From: Bryobacterales bacterium
Lineage (GTDB): Bacteria; Acidobacteriota; Terriglobia; Bryobacterales; Bryobacteraceae
Assembly (NCBI GenBank): GCA_003166865.1
Contig: PMUP01000041.1
Location: 294,116-353,655 of the forward strand
Direction of reading: 5' to 3'
DNA: 59,540 bases
Shown here: positions 43,696-53,261 of the stretch, one piece after another
How the letters are laid out: the number at the start of each line of letters is the position of its first letter
Numbering within the stretch: position 1 is the stretch's first letter
The notes under the pieces: generated by a model
What the model was told of the DNA's origin: nothing
Seen by the model: the letters and a program-made list of their open reading frames with translations, nothing else
Databases searched by the model: none
Program-made: the position numbers and the translations under genes

Positions 43696-45415
43696 CACCG
43701 GCGAAACGACAACGCCGGAGACGGCCCCTTCCAACTTCATCCGCGACATCATCCTGGATGATTTGAAGACCAACAAATACGGGGGACGCGTGCATACACG
43801 CTTTCCGCCGGAGCCGAACGGGTACTTGCATATCGGCCATGCGAAATCGATCCAGTTGAATTTCGGGCTGGCGCGGGAGTTCGGCGGCAAATGCAACTTG
43901 CGGTTCGACGATACGAATCCTTCCAGGGAAGAGACCGAGTACGTTGACTCGATCATCGAAGATGTGAAGTGGCTGGGCGGCGATTGGGAAAACCGGCTGT
44001 TCTACGCGTCCGATTATTTCGGACAGCTCTATGAATGGGCGGTGCAGTTGATCAAAGCCGGTCAGGCGTACGTTTGCGATTTGACTCCCGAGCAGGTGCG
44101 TCAACAGCGCGGGACGTTGACAGAGGCTGGCCAGGAGAGCCCCTATCGCGGACGATCGGTGGAAGACAACTTGGATCTATTCGCGCGGATGAAGGCGGGC
44201 GAGTTTCCGGATGGAGCACGGACCCTACGGGCCAAAATCGACATGGCGTCGCCGAATTTGAACCTGCGCGATCCGATCATCTATCGGATTTCGCACGCCG
44301 AGCACCATCGCACCGGCAAGCAGTGGTGCATTTACCCGATGTACGATTTCGCGCATGGCGAATCGGATTCGATCGAGAGTATTACCCACTCGATTTGCAC
44401 GTTGGAGTTTGAAGATCACCGGCCGCTGTACGACTGGTACCTGGAGCAGCTCGGCATCTACCATCCGCGGCAGATCGAATTCGACCGGCTGAACCTCACG
44501 TACACGCTGCTGAGCAAGCGCAAACTGCTGACGCTGGTGCAAAACAAACTGGTGCAAGGATGGGACGATCCGCGCATGCCCACCATTTCCGGGCTGCGGC
44601 GGCGCGGCTATACGCCGGAAGCGATCCGGAACTTTTGCCGTCGCGTGGGTGTTTCCAAAACAAACGGCACCACCGAGCTGGGATTATTGGAATACTTCCT
44701 ACGCGAGGATTTGAACAAACGCGCGGCGCGGGTGATGGCGGTGCTGCGACCGCTGCGCCTGGTGATCGATAACTATCCGGAAGGTCAGATTGGCCAAGAG
44801 GTCGAGCAGATGGACGCGGTCAACAATCCGGAAGACGAGAGCATGGGTAGCCGCAAGGTGCCATTTTCGCGCGTGCTGTACATCGAACAGGATGATTTTC
44901 GCGAGGATCCGCCCAAGCAATATTTCCGGCTCGCGCCGGGACGCGAGGTGCGGCTGCGATACGGCTATTTCGTGACTTGCAGGAGCGTGCTGAAGGACGC
45001 GAGCGGGCGGGTGACGGAGATTCACTGCACCTACGATCCCGCGACGCGCGGTGGCAATGCACCGGACGGCCGAAAGGTGAAGTCGACCATTCATTGGGTG
45101 TCGGCCGAACATGCGATTGACGCCGAAGTTCGCTTGTACGACACGTTGTTCACGCGCGAAGATCCGAACCAGGTGGACGAAGGGCAGGAGTTCACCGCGA
45201 ATCTGAATCCGCAATCGCTGGAGGTGCTGAGCGGCGCGAAGCTGGAGCCGAGTTTGCGCGGAGCGGCGGCGGGATCGAGCTTCCAGTTTGAGCGGCTCGG
45301 CTACTTTTCAGTGGATCCGGACACGAAGCCGGACAAGCTAGTGTTCAATCGCACGGTGGCGCTGCGCGACACGTGGGCCAAGATTGAGAAGAAGTCTGAG
45401 AAGACGTCCAAATGA
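43670..45415 (+). CDS. glnS: Glutaminyl-tRNA synthetase
   Basis: Class I synthetase of 581 residues. [20 protein letters not shown] is the HIGH region and [14 protein letters not shown] the KMSKS region. [17 protein letters not shown] and [20 protein letters not shown] are hallmarks of GlnRS, and the C-terminal beta-barrel anticodon domain is complete. The presence of this gene implies direct charging of tRNA-Gln. Start ATG at 43670 is chosen because of the strong AAGGAGAT seven bases upstream; 43649 is in frame but weak. The last four bases (ATGA) overlap the carbamoyltransferase gene. Confidence 0.95.
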   Translation: MHPRPSEADTGETTTPETAPSNFIRDIILDDLKTNKYGGRVHTRFPPEPNGYLHIGHAKSIQLNFGLAREFGGKCNLRFDDTNPSREETEYVDSIIEDVKWLGGDWENRLFYASDYFGQLYEWAVQLIKAGQAYVCDLTPEQVRQQRGTLTEAGQESPYRGRSVEDNLDLFARMKAGEFPDGARTLRAKIDMASPNLNLRDPIIYRISHAEHHRTGKQWCIYPMYDFAHGESDSIESITHSICTLEFEDHRPLYDWYLEQLGIYHPRQIEFDRLNLTYTLLSKRKLLTLVQNKLVQGWDDPRMPTISGLRRRGYTPEAIRNFCRRVGVSKTNGTTELGLLEYFLREDLNKRAARVMAVLRPLRLVIDNYPEGQIGQEVEQMDAVNNPEDESMGSRKVPFSRVLYIEQDDFREDPPKQYFRLAPGREVRLRYGYFVTCRSVLKDASGRVTEIHCTYDPATRGGNAPDGRKVKSTIHWVSAEHAIDAEVRLYDTLFTREDPNQVDEGQEFTANLNPQSLEVLSGAKLEPSLRGAAAGSSFQFERLGYFSVDPDTKPDKLVFNRTVALRDTWAKIEKKSEKTSK

Positions 45416-46968
45416 TTATTCTCGGTTTAGGCGGCATTCTCAAGGACGCCGCGTGCGCTGTGCTGAAGGACGGCGAATTGCTAGCGGCGGTGGAAGAGAG
45501 CAAGGTGGCGCGGCAGGAATCACCCGGCGTTTTGCCGGAAGCAGCCATCGCGACGACGCTGCAGGTGGCTCGCCTGACGCCCGCGGATGTGAATTGCGTC
45601 GCCCTGGTGCGCCCATTTGCGCAAGAGATTCATCTGACTCTGCGATCGCGATTTCCCAGCGCCCAAGTGGTGATGGTGGAGCATCACGCGGCGCATGCGG
45701 CGTCGGCGTACTATCCATCGCCGTTCGATGATGCCACCGTGTTGACGCTGGACCGGGACGGAGATTTTCGCTCGGCCGCGCGCTGGCGGGCTTCGGGGAA
45801 TCAACTGCACTTGGAGAAGGATCTCTATTATCCGGACTCATTGGGCGATCTGTACAGCCGCGTGACGGAACTGCTGGGATTCAATGCCGGCTCCGACGAA
45901 CACAAAGTGCAGTGGCTCTCCACGGCCGATTCCGGCGAGCAGTTTCTGCCGCTGTTCGAGGAGATTCTGGGCGGGAGCGAGTGGCCGTGCATCAATCGCG
46001 GCTTCTTCGACTCGGACCGCCTGAGCCAAGGCGGGTTCAGCGAAAAGTTCTACGCGCGGCTCGATCTGGAAGGCGGCGAAGAGATTCCCGAAACCCTACG
46101 CGCGCCGCTCGCGGCGGGATTGCAACGCGCCATCGAAGGCGTCGTGCTGCGCATGGCGGGATCCGGGGAGAGGCTTTGTGTGGCCGGCGGTCTGGGGATG
46201 AACGCGTTGCTCATCACTGCGCTGGAACGATCCAAGCAGGTGTTCGTGCAGCCAGCCGCGGGCAATGCTGGAACGGCGCTCGGCGCGGTGTTTTACGCCT
46301 GGAACAGCGTGTTTGGGCAGAAGAAGCGCGCGTCCTTGAAAGACATGTGCCTGGGCCCGAGCTATGCGGCGGAAGAAGTGAAGCAGGTGTTGGAGAATTG
46401 CAAGCTGCGCTTTCACTATGTGATGACCACCGGCGAACTGGTGGAGCGCGCGGTCAGCGATCTGAGCGGCGAGAAGAAGATCATCGCGTGGATGCAAGGG
46501 CGCATGGAGTTTGGACCGAGAGCGTTGGGCAATCGCAGCATTTTGGCATCGCCCCTGAATCCATACTCGACGGAGAATCTGAACATCTATATCAAGCATC
46601 GCGAGCCGTTCCGGAAATTCGCGGCGTCGGTGCCGGAGGAGATGGCGGGAGAATACTTCGAAGCCGGGCCGAACGCGCGGTACCTTGCAACCGTGGGATG
46701 CGTGCGCGCGCCGTATCGCAAAACGTTTGAGGCTGCGGTGCTCGGCGAGAATGCCGTGCGCGTTCACACGGTGCGGCGGGAGGACAATCCGCTGTATCAC
46801 CAGTTGCTGCACGCCGCCGGCAAGGCCACTGGACTTCCGGTGTTGTACAACACGAGCTTCAATTTGTTCGGCGATCCGCTGGTGTGTACGCCGCGCGATG
46901 CGGTGCGGAGCTTCTATTCGTCGGGAGTGGACGCGTTGTTCGTGGGAAATTTCGTGGTCGAAAAGTGA
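45412..46968 (+). CDS. NodU/CmcH-family carbamoyltransferase
   Basis: Protein of 518 residues that transfers a carbamoyl group to an alcohol, with the two-domain plan of TobZ, NodU and CmcH. The N-terminal Kae1-like domain holds [20 protein letters not shown] with its metal-binding His residues and TLDRDGDF. The C-terminal YrdC-like domain holds [20 protein letters not shown]. The acceptor could be a sugar, antibiotic or lipid; no glycosyltransferase or other biosynthetic gene is adjacent. It shares ATGA with glnS and GTGA with the DUF255 gene, so it sits in a translation-gene operon by location only. The start is well fixed by the overlap. Confidence 0.88.
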   Translation: MIILGLGGILKDAACAVLKDGELLAAVEESKVARQESPGVLPEAAIATTLQVARLTPADVNCVALVRPFAQEIHLTLRSRFPSAQVVMVEHHAAHAASAYYPSPFDDATVLTLDRDGDFRSAARWRASGNQLHLEKDLYYPDSLGDLYSRVTELLGFNAGSDEHKVQWLSTADSGEQFLPLFEEILGGSEWPCINRGFFDSDRLSQGGFSEKFYARLDLEGGEEIPETLRAPLAAGLQRAIEGVVLRMAGSGERLCVAGGLGMNALLITALERSKQVFVQPAAGNAGTALGAVFYAWNSVFGQKKRASLKDMCLGPSYAAEEVKQVLENCKLRFHYVMTTGELVERAVSDLSGEKKIIAWMQGRMEFGPRALGNRSILASPLNPYSTENLNIYIKHREPFRKFAASVPEEMAGEYFEAGPNARYLATVGCVRAPYRKTFEAAVLGENAVRVHTVRREDNPLYHQLLHAAGKATGLPVLYNTSFNLFGDPLVCTPRDAVRSFYSSGVDALFVGNFVVEK

Positions 46969-49025
46969 ATACTCAAGTGACCAATCACCTGGCCAGCGAG
47001 AAAAGCCCGTACTTGCAGCAGCACGCCCATAATCCAGTGGATTGGTATCCGTGGGGCGAAGCGGCATTCGACAAGTCGCGGAGCGAGGACAAGCCTATCT
47101 TTTTGTCGGTAGGCTACTCGACATGCCATTGGTGCCACGTGATGGAGCGCGAATCGTTCGAGAACGAGCAGTTGGCGGCTCTACTGAATCGGTGGTTCGT
47201 TCCCGTGAAGGTGGATCGCGAAGAGCGGCCGGACGTGGATCGCATTTACATGACGTTCGTGCAGGCCTCCACAGGCAGCGGCGGCTGGCCGATGTCGGTG
47301 TTCCTGACGCCAGAGCTGAAGCCGTTTTTTGGCGGCACATATTTTCCACCGGACAATCGTTATGGGCGGCCGGGCTTCGGCGCCATTCTGGAGCGGATCG
47401 CCGAGGCGTGGCGTAACGAGCGCGGTCGAATCGTGCAGTCGAGCGGACACGTGATCGCGCAGCTATCGCAGTACACGAGCGCCGGCGGGCCTTCGACCGG
47501 CATGCCGGATAAGGCGGTACTCGATTCCGCGTTCCAGCATTTTCGCCGCATGTACGATTCGGCGCATGGCGGGTTCGGAAGCGCGCCGAAGTTTCCAAGG
47601 CCTGTGGTTTTCAATTTCCTGCTGCGGTATTACGTGCGGTCGCCCAGTCAGGAGGCAAACCAGGAAGCTCTGGACATGACGCTGGAGACACTGCGTGCCA
47701 TGGCCAACGGCGGCATGCACGATCAACTGGGCGGCGGGTTTCATCGCTACTCGGTGGACGAGCGCTGGTTCGTTCCGCATTTCGAAAAGATGCTGTACGA
47801 TCAGGCGCAGCTTGCGATTTCGTACCTGGAGGCTTTCCAGATCACACATGATCCGTTCTATGCGAAGGTCGCCCGCAGCACGCTTGATTATGTGCTGCGC
47901 GACATGACGCATCCCGAGGGCGGCTTCTATTCGGCGGAGGACGCCGACAGCGTGATCGATCCGGCGAATCCGAAGGAAAAGGGTGAGGGCGCGTTCTACA
48001 TTTGGACCGCGGCGGAGCTGAAGGATTACCCGCGCTTCGCCTCAATATACGGCGTTGACGAGCACGGCAATGTTTCCGAGGACCCGCACGAAGAGTTCAC
48101 CGGGAAAAACATCTTGTATCTGCGCGAACCGTTGGACGACGCAACCGAGGCGGAGTTTCAATCGGCCAGGGCCGCGCTGCTTGCGATCCGATCGAAGCGC
48201 GTCCGGCCGCATCTCGATGACAAGATCCTGACCGCGTGGAATGGCCTGATGATTTCCGCGTTCGCCAAGGGCGCGCAGGTACTCGACGAGCCTCGGTATC
48301 TGGAAGCCGCACAACGCGCGGCGGCATTTGTTTTGACACGGATGTACAGCGCGGAGTCCGGCGTGTTGCTGCGGCGGTATCGCGATGGCGAGGCGGCCAT
48401 CTCCGGATTCTTGGACGACTACGCATTCCTCATCGGCGCTCTCTTGGATCTCTATGAGGCTGACTTCGATCCGGGTCATATTGAAACCGCAATGGCGCTG
48501 ACGGACAAGATGCGCGAGCTGTTTGAAGATAAAACGGAGGGCGCGTTCTTCAGTACCGCGGCAGGCGATCCCAGCCTGGTGCTTCGTATGAAGGATGATT
48601 ACGACGGCGCCGAGCCGTCGGGAAACGCGGTGGCACTGCAGGATCTTCTAAAGCTGGCGCATTTCACCGATCGCGCGCAATATCGCGAAGCTGCGGAGCG
48701 AACGTTGCGGGCACTGGGGCCGAAGATCACGCAGCAGGCTGTCGCGGTGCCGCAGATGCTGGTTGGCCTCGACTACGCGCTGGGACCTCGACGCGAGGTG
48801 GTGATCGCCGGTGGTGGTGACGAGCTTTTGCAGCACGTGCGATCGCGATTTCTACCGAGCACAATCACCCTGCGCGCCGGCGCGCCGTTTTTCGAGGCCG
48901 GCGCGAGCATGCGTGAGGTGGACGGCAAACCGACGGCTTATGTATGTCAAAACTACGTCTGTCAACTGCCGGTGAACGAGATTTCGAAGCTGCAAGAGTT
49001 GCTACAAGGTGAGTTGCTACAATAG
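46965..49025 (+). CDS. DUF255 thioredoxin-domain protein (YyaL/SSP411 family)
   Basis: Protein of 686 residues. The N-terminal thioredoxin-like DUF255 domain has the conserved [20 protein letters not shown] and CHWC at 54-57, followed by [14 protein letters not shown]. The C-terminal part is an alpha/alpha-barrel related to N-acylglucosamine 2-epimerases ([39 protein letters not shown], and [20 protein letters not shown]). No signal peptide is present. The biochemical role of the family is not firmly known. Start GTG at 46965 overlaps the carbamoyltransferase stop (GTGA). Confidence 0.9.
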   Translation: MNTQVTNHLASEKSPYLQQHAHNPVDWYPWGEAAFDKSRSEDKPIFLSVGYSTCHWCHVMERESFENEQLAALLNRWFVPVKVDREERPDVDRIYMTFVQASTGSGGWPMSVFLTPELKPFFGGTYFPPDNRYGRPGFGAILERIAEAWRNERGRIVQSSGHVIAQLSQYTSAGGPSTGMPDKAVLDSAFQHFRRMYDSAHGGFGSAPKFPRPVVFNFLLRYYVRSPSQEANQEALDMTLETLRAMANGGMHDQLGGGFHRYSVDERWFVPHFEKMLYDQAQLAISYLEAFQITHDPFYAKVARSTLDYVLRDMTHPEGGFYSAEDADSVIDPANPKEKGEGAFYIWTAAELKDYPRFASIYGVDEHGNVSEDPHEEFTGKNILYLREPLDDATEAEFQSARAALLAIRSKRVRPHLDDKILTAWNGLMISAFAKGAQVLDEPRYLEAAQRAAAFVLTRMYSAESGVLLRRYRDGEAAISGFLDDYAFLIGALLDLYEADFDPGHIETAMALTDKMRELFEDKTEGAFFSTAAGDPSLVLRMKDDYDGAEPSGNAVALQDLLKLAHFTDRAQYREAAERTLRALGPKITQQAVAVPQMLVGLDYALGPRREVVIAGGGDELLQHVRSRFLPSTITLRAGAPFFEAGASMREVDGKPTAYVCQNYVCQLPVNEISKLQELLQGELLQ

Positions 49026-49059
49026 ATCGAAATTCAACAAACATACTTGAGGAGAATGC

Positions 49060-49572
49060 ATGGAAAGACCTGGAGCTACGACGATGAGAGGAAATCCGCT
49101 GACGCTGCTGGGACCGGAGTTGAAGGCCGGCGACAAAGCGCCCGATTTTAGCGCGGTGAACGATGGTTTGCAGCCCGTGAATCTGGCCGGAACCGGGCAC
49201 AACGTCCGGATCTTCAGCGTAGTGCCGTCGCTCGACACGCCGGTGTGCGACGCGCAGACCAAGCGGTTCAACGAAGAAGCGGCCAAGCTGCCCGGAGTGG
49301 AGATCTATACGGTCAGCATGGACCTGCCGTTCGCGCAGAAGCGCTGGTGCGGAAATTTTGGCATCGACAAGATCAAGATGCTTTCCGATCATCGCTCGGG
49401 ATCGTTTGGCGAGCAGTATGGGACGCTGATCAAAGACATGCGGATTGAGAGCCGCGCGATTTTTGTGCTCGACAAGGACAACACGATCAAGTATGTCGAG
49501 TACGTGAAGGAAGTTGCGGATTATCCGAATTACGAAGCGGCGCTCGGGGCGGCGAGATCGCTCGCGAAGTAA
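49060..49572 (+). CDS. tpx: Thiol peroxidase
   Basis: Atypical 2-Cys peroxiredoxin of 170 residues that reduces hydroperoxides with thioredoxin. Peroxidatic Cys63 is in VPSLDTPVCDAQTKRF, and resolving Cys97 in KRWCGNFGIDKIKMLSDHR. APDFSAVNDGLQPVNL and the C-terminal GAARSLAK also fit. The start at 49060 has GAGGAGA seven bases upstream; an in-frame ATG at 49084 also lies before the conserved fold. It begins 34 bases after the DUF255 gene and ends only 3 bases from the convergent small gene. Confidence 0.93.
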   Translation: MERPGATTMRGNPLTLLGPELKAGDKAPDFSAVNDGLQPVNLAGTGHNVRIFSVVPSLDTPVCDAQTKRFNEEAAKLPGVEIYTVSMDLPFAQKRWCGNFGIDKIKMLSDHRSGSFGEQYGTLIKDMRIESRAIFVLDKDNTIKYVEYVKEVADYPNYEAALGAARSLAK

Positions 49573-49575
49573 CCG

Positions 49576-49833
49576 CTAACCGCGCGGCTTCGGGGCTCGG
49601 CTTTCCCCTGACTCGAAGCCTTCACACGCCGTCACAGGCAGTCTCGGATACTTCGGAAAACGCGTGTCGGTCTTCGAGAGCTGGCACAGGTAAAAAATGG
49701 AACCGCGATCGGAGATGATGCGGCGCGCATGCTTGCAGTTGGCGCAAAGGCCCGCGATTGCAGATTCGTCATGCGATTTGTCGGGCAATTCGTCGAGTCT
49801 AACATTGCCATGGAAATCTGTTAACCTAGTCAC
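49576..49833 (-). CDS. Small protein with four cysteines, probable zinc binder
   Basis: Protein of 85 residues. Four cysteines (Cys30, Cys33 in GLCANCKHARRI, Cys50 in IFYLCQLS, Cys70 in LPVTACEGFE) are spaced as in a treble-clef or zinc-ribbon module with basic residues around the first pair. The protein has no signal peptide. I do not recognise a named family but the layout is that of short acidobacterial hypothetical proteins of this kind. It is convergent with tpx and divergent from recO by about 20-30 bases. Confidence 0.65.
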   Translation of the reverse strand: MTRLTDFHGNVRLDELPDKSHDESAIAGLCANCKHARRIISDRGSIFYLCQLSKTDTRFPKYPRLPVTACEGFESGESRAPKPRG

Positions 49834-49864
49834 TTAAAGTGCCTTCGCCCGAATGCCCGCTCGA

Positions 49865-50488
49865 ATGAGCGAAAGCTTCATCCTGCAGACATATCCGTTT
49901 CGTGAGGCTGACCTCGTCGTCAGCTTCTTCACGCGCGATCAGGGAAAGCTTCGGGGTGTGGCGCGGCGAGCGCGGCGGCCGAAGAGCAGCTTCGGGTCGG
50001 GGCTGGAACGACTGTCGCACGCTACGGTCTCGTACTATCAGAAGGAGAATCGCGAGCTGGTTAGCCTCAATTCCTGTGACCTCTTGCAATCGCAATTCGC
50101 GCTGGCGTCAAACTACGAAGCGAGCGTCGCGCTCGATTATCTGGCCGAAGTCACCGAGCAGTTGCTGCCTCCCAACGAAACCAATGAACGTCATTTTCGC
50201 CTGTTGATCGCCGTGCTGGACTCCTTGCACGCGGACGGCAATGTCTGGACTGCTGTCACGTATTTCGCACTGTGGGGGCTGCGGCTGGCGGGTCTTTTGC
50301 CGGAGCTTCGCGTCAGCGCCGATTCACGCGCCATCGTTGAAGAGATGCTTGTGACGCCCATCCAGCAACTGACTGCGCGCGCATGGACGAAAGAAACCGG
50401 GGCCGACGTGCGGCGCGCACTCAATCGGTTGATCGAAGAACACGTGGAGCGCAAGCTGCGAACGACGGTCATCTTGGAGGCGCTGTGA
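49865..50488 (+). CDS. recO: DNA repair protein RecO
   Basis: Protein of about 207 residues that helps load RecA on gapped DNA. The N-terminal OB fold starts [20 protein letters not shown], then [20 protein letters not shown], typical of RecO. The C-terminal helical domain follows. The four-cysteine zinc site of many RecO proteins is absent here ([19 protein letters not shown] in its place), as in the E. coli protein. An ATG at 49853 is in frame and adds four residues; neither has a clear ribosome site. Its TGA overlaps the GTG start of glyQ by four bases. Confidence 0.87.
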   Translation: MSESFILQTYPFREADLVVSFFTRDQGKLRGVARRARRPKSSFGSGLERLSHATVSYYQKENRELVSLNSCDLLQSQFALASNYEASVALDYLAEVTEQLLPPNETNERHFRLLIAVLDSLHADGNVWTAVTYFALWGLRLAGLLPELRVSADSRAIVEEMLVTPIQQLTARAWTKETGADVRRALNRLIEEHVERKLRTTVILEAL

Positions 50489-51351
50489 GCACGCCTTTGA
50501 CCTTCCAGGAAACCGTGCTCCGGCTGAAGCAGTATTGGTCGGATCGCGGTTGCATCCTTCAAGAACCATACGACGTCGAAGTAGGCGCGGGGACGATGGC
50601 GCCCGAAACATTTCTGCGCGTTCTTGGTCCGCAGCCGTACAGCGTGGCTTACGTACAGCCGAGCCGCCGCCCGGCGGACGGGCGTTACGGTGACAATCCG
50701 AATCGTCTTTATAAGCACCAACAATTGCAGGTAATCCTGAAGCCGGCGCCTACCGACGTGATCGATCAATATCTCGGTAGCCTGAAGGCGATCGGGATCG
50801 ACCTGAGCAAGCACGACATCAAGTTTGAAGAAGACAACTGGGAAGCGCCGACGCTGGGCGCTTGGGGCATCGGCTGGCAGGTGATGCTGGACGGTCTGGA
50901 GATTTCGCAGTTTACTTACTTTCAGCAATGCGGCGGCTTCGAGCTCGATCTGGTGCCGGCCGAGCTGACCTACGGGCTGGAACGCATCGTGGCGTTTTTG
51001 CAGAATGTCGATAGCGTGTACGACATCGAGTGGACGCGGGGAGTCCAATACCGCACAGTGCGCCACCTCGAGGAGTACGAGTTCTCGAAATACAATTTCG
51101 AGCTCGCCGACGTCGGCATGCTTTGGCAGCTCTTCGACCTGCACGAAAAGGAATGCCAGCGGCTGTTGAAAATGCCGGACACGGTGCTTCCCGCCTACGA
51201 CCAAGTCCTCAAGTGCTCGCACGTGTTCAATCTACTGGACTCGCGCGGGGCCATCAGCGTGACGGAGCGGGTTGGAGTGATCGGACGCGTGCGTAAGCTG
51301 GCGCTGGGCGTCGCCACCGCCTGGATGAAACGAAACGAGGCGGCCGCATGA
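50485..51351 (+). CDS. glyQ: Glycyl-tRNA synthetase alpha subunit
   Basis: Catalytic subunit of 288 residues of the bacterial tetrameric GlyRS. Conserved stretches are [59 protein letters not shown], and [20 protein letters not shown]. The start is GTG at 50485, overlapping recO by four bases. Stop overlaps glyS by four bases (ATGA). The gene order recO-glyQ-glyS is found in several bacterial groups. Confidence 0.95.
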   Translation: MSTPLTFQETVLRLKQYWSDRGCILQEPYDVEVGAGTMAPETFLRVLGPQPYSVAYVQPSRRPADGRYGDNPNRLYKHQQLQVILKPAPTDVIDQYLGSLKAIGIDLSKHDIKFEEDNWEAPTLGAWGIGWQVMLDGLEISQFTYFQQCGGFELDLVPAELTYGLERIVAFLQNVDSVYDIEWTRGVQYRTVRHLEEYEFSKYNFELADVGMLWQLFDLHEKECQRLLKMPDTVLPAYDQVLKCSHVFNLLDSRGAISVTERVGVIGRVRKLALGVATAWMKRNEAAA

Positions 51352-53261
51352 GCCTGCCGTTTCTGCTGGAGATCGGAACCGAAGAGATTCCAGACTGGAT
51401 GATTATCCCCGCATTGAACAATTTACAGGATATGTTTCAAGCATTGCTTGACCAACATGTTTTGGGTGGGAAGGTCACAGCCGTGGATGCAACGCCGCGG
51501 CGGTTAGTGTTGAGGGCCGAAGGGTTGCTGGATCGGCAGGCGGATGTGGAGGAGTTGGTTTTGGGTCCGCCGACGTCGGTTGGAGCGGGCGCGGCGGCTG
51601 GGTTCGCGAAGAAAATGGGCACGACAGCCGACCAACTCGTGACGCAAAGCACCGCCAAAGGCGAGTACTTCAGTTTTGCAAAACGAACCCAAGGACAGGC
51701 GACGAGTGCGGTGCTGGCGCGCGAGTTGCCCAATCTGATTCTTAAGATTCAGTGGCCGAAGACCATGTATTGGAACGACAAAGCTACGCGCTTTATCCGT
51801 CCGATCCGTTGGTTGGTGGCGCTGCTGGGCGACGCAGTGGTCCCGTTCGAGATTGCCGGAGTGAAATCGGGCAACATCACGTTCGGGCACCGAATTCTCG
51901 GGAAGCCCTCGATTTCCGTGACGATCCAAGATTTCGAAGACCAGTTGCGAACTAATGGCGTCATCCTGTCGGCCAACGAGCGCCGCGAGAAGATTGAGGC
52001 CGGCATATCGGTACGCATTAAGCCCGACCCTGACTTGCTGCACACCCTAACTTACATCACCGAGTTCCCTACCCCGATTCTTGGAAGTTTCGATCGCAGT
52101 TACCTGGATCTGCCGCAGGAAGTGCTGGTCACCGTGATGCGGCACCATCAGAAATATTTGTCGGTGGAGGATGCGGACGGCAAGCTCGCGCCGCACTTCA
52201 TCGCGGTAATGAATACCAATGCCGATCCCGACGGCCTGGTGCGGCACGGCAACGAGCGCGTGCTTCGCGCGAGATTCAATGACGCGCGGTTTTTCTGGGA
52301 TCAGGATCAGAAGAAGGCGCTAACCGCGCGGCTTGAAGACCTAAAGACGGTCACGTTCCAAGCCAAGCTAGGCTCCTATTACGACAAAACAATGCGTGTC
52401 GTCGAACTGGTGAAGCAGCTCGGTGGCGACGAACGGGCGGCGTTGCTGTGCAAGTGCGACCTCACTTCGGACATGGTAAAGGAGTTCACCGATCTCCAAG
52501 GCATCGTTGGCGGGCTCTACGCTCAAGCTCAAGGTGAGCCAGAAGACGTCTGGCGGGCCATTTACGATCACTACAAGCCGCTCAGCATGGAAGACCAAAT
52601 TCCCTCGACGGCCGCGGGCCGCATCCTCAGCCTGGCCGACAAATACGACACGTTGGTCGAATGCCTCAAGGTCGGCATGACACCAACGGGATCAAGAGAT
52701 CCATTCGGACTGCGCCGTGCCGCCCAGGGCATCGTACGTATTATCGTGGAGGGCCGCGTAACGTCAGCGCCGCCTTTGGAAGGCGAGTTCCTGCGCGATC
52801 GCGTCGAATACTATTTCCGCGACGTTCGCGGCTTCGCCTATGACGAAGTCCGCGCTTGCATGGCCGCTGGCTGGGCCGATCTGCTCGAACTGGAAACGAG
52901 ATTGGTGCGCGTGCAGGCCGTGCGACTCACGCCTGACTTCGAGCCCATCGCCGCCAGCTTCAAGCGCATCAAGAATATTCTGAAGCAAGCGCAGTTCAGC
53001 GATTCCACTTTTCACGCGAATCTGCTCGAACCTGGGCCCGAAAGGGATCTATACGAGGCAATCCTGGGTACTCAGGGCCAACCGCTGGAATCCCGCATCG
53101 GCCCGCTGCGGCCCAAGGTCGACCTCTTCTTCGACAAGGTGCTCGTCAACGCACCCGACCCGAACATCCGGCTCAACCGGCTTGCGCTGCTTCATAATCT
53201 GCTAACGGAGTTCTCGGACTTAGCTGACTTCTCGGAAATCGTCACAGAAAGGCAATCATGA
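51348..53261 (+). CDS. glyS: Glycyl-tRNA synthetase beta subunit
   Basis: Protein of 637 residues that recognises the tRNA and its anticodon. [69 protein letters not shown], and [20 protein letters not shown] are typical. The C-terminal DALR-like anticodon domain has [20 protein letters not shown]. The length is somewhat short of the about 690 of E. coli. The last four bases overlap the start of ppdK. Confidence 0.94.
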   Translation: MSLPFLLEIGTEEIPDWMIIPALNNLQDMFQALLDQHVLGGKVTAVDATPRRLVLRAEGLLDRQADVEELVLGPPTSVGAGAAAGFAKKMGTTADQLVTQSTAKGEYFSFAKRTQGQATSAVLARELPNLILKIQWPKTMYWNDKATRFIRPIRWLVALLGDAVVPFEIAGVKSGNITFGHRILGKPSISVTIQDFEDQLRTNGVILSANERREKIEAGISVRIKPDPDLLHTLTYITEFPTPILGSFDRSYLDLPQEVLVTVMRHHQKYLSVEDADGKLAPHFIAVMNTNADPDGLVRHGNERVLRARFNDARFFWDQDQKKALTARLEDLKTVTFQAKLGSYYDKTMRVVELVKQLGGDERAALLCKCDLTSDMVKEFTDLQGIVGGLYAQAQGEPEDVWRAIYDHYKPLSMEDQIPSTAAGRILSLADKYDTLVECLKVGMTPTGSRDPFGLRRAAQGIVRIIVEGRVTSAPPLEGEFLRDRVEYYFRDVRGFAYDEVRACMAAGWADLLELETRLVRVQAVRLTPDFEPIAASFKRIKNILKQAQFSDSTFHANLLEPGPERDLYEAILGTQGQPLESRIGPLRPKVDLFFDKVLVNAPDPNIRLNRLALLHNLLTEFSDLADFSEIVTERQS

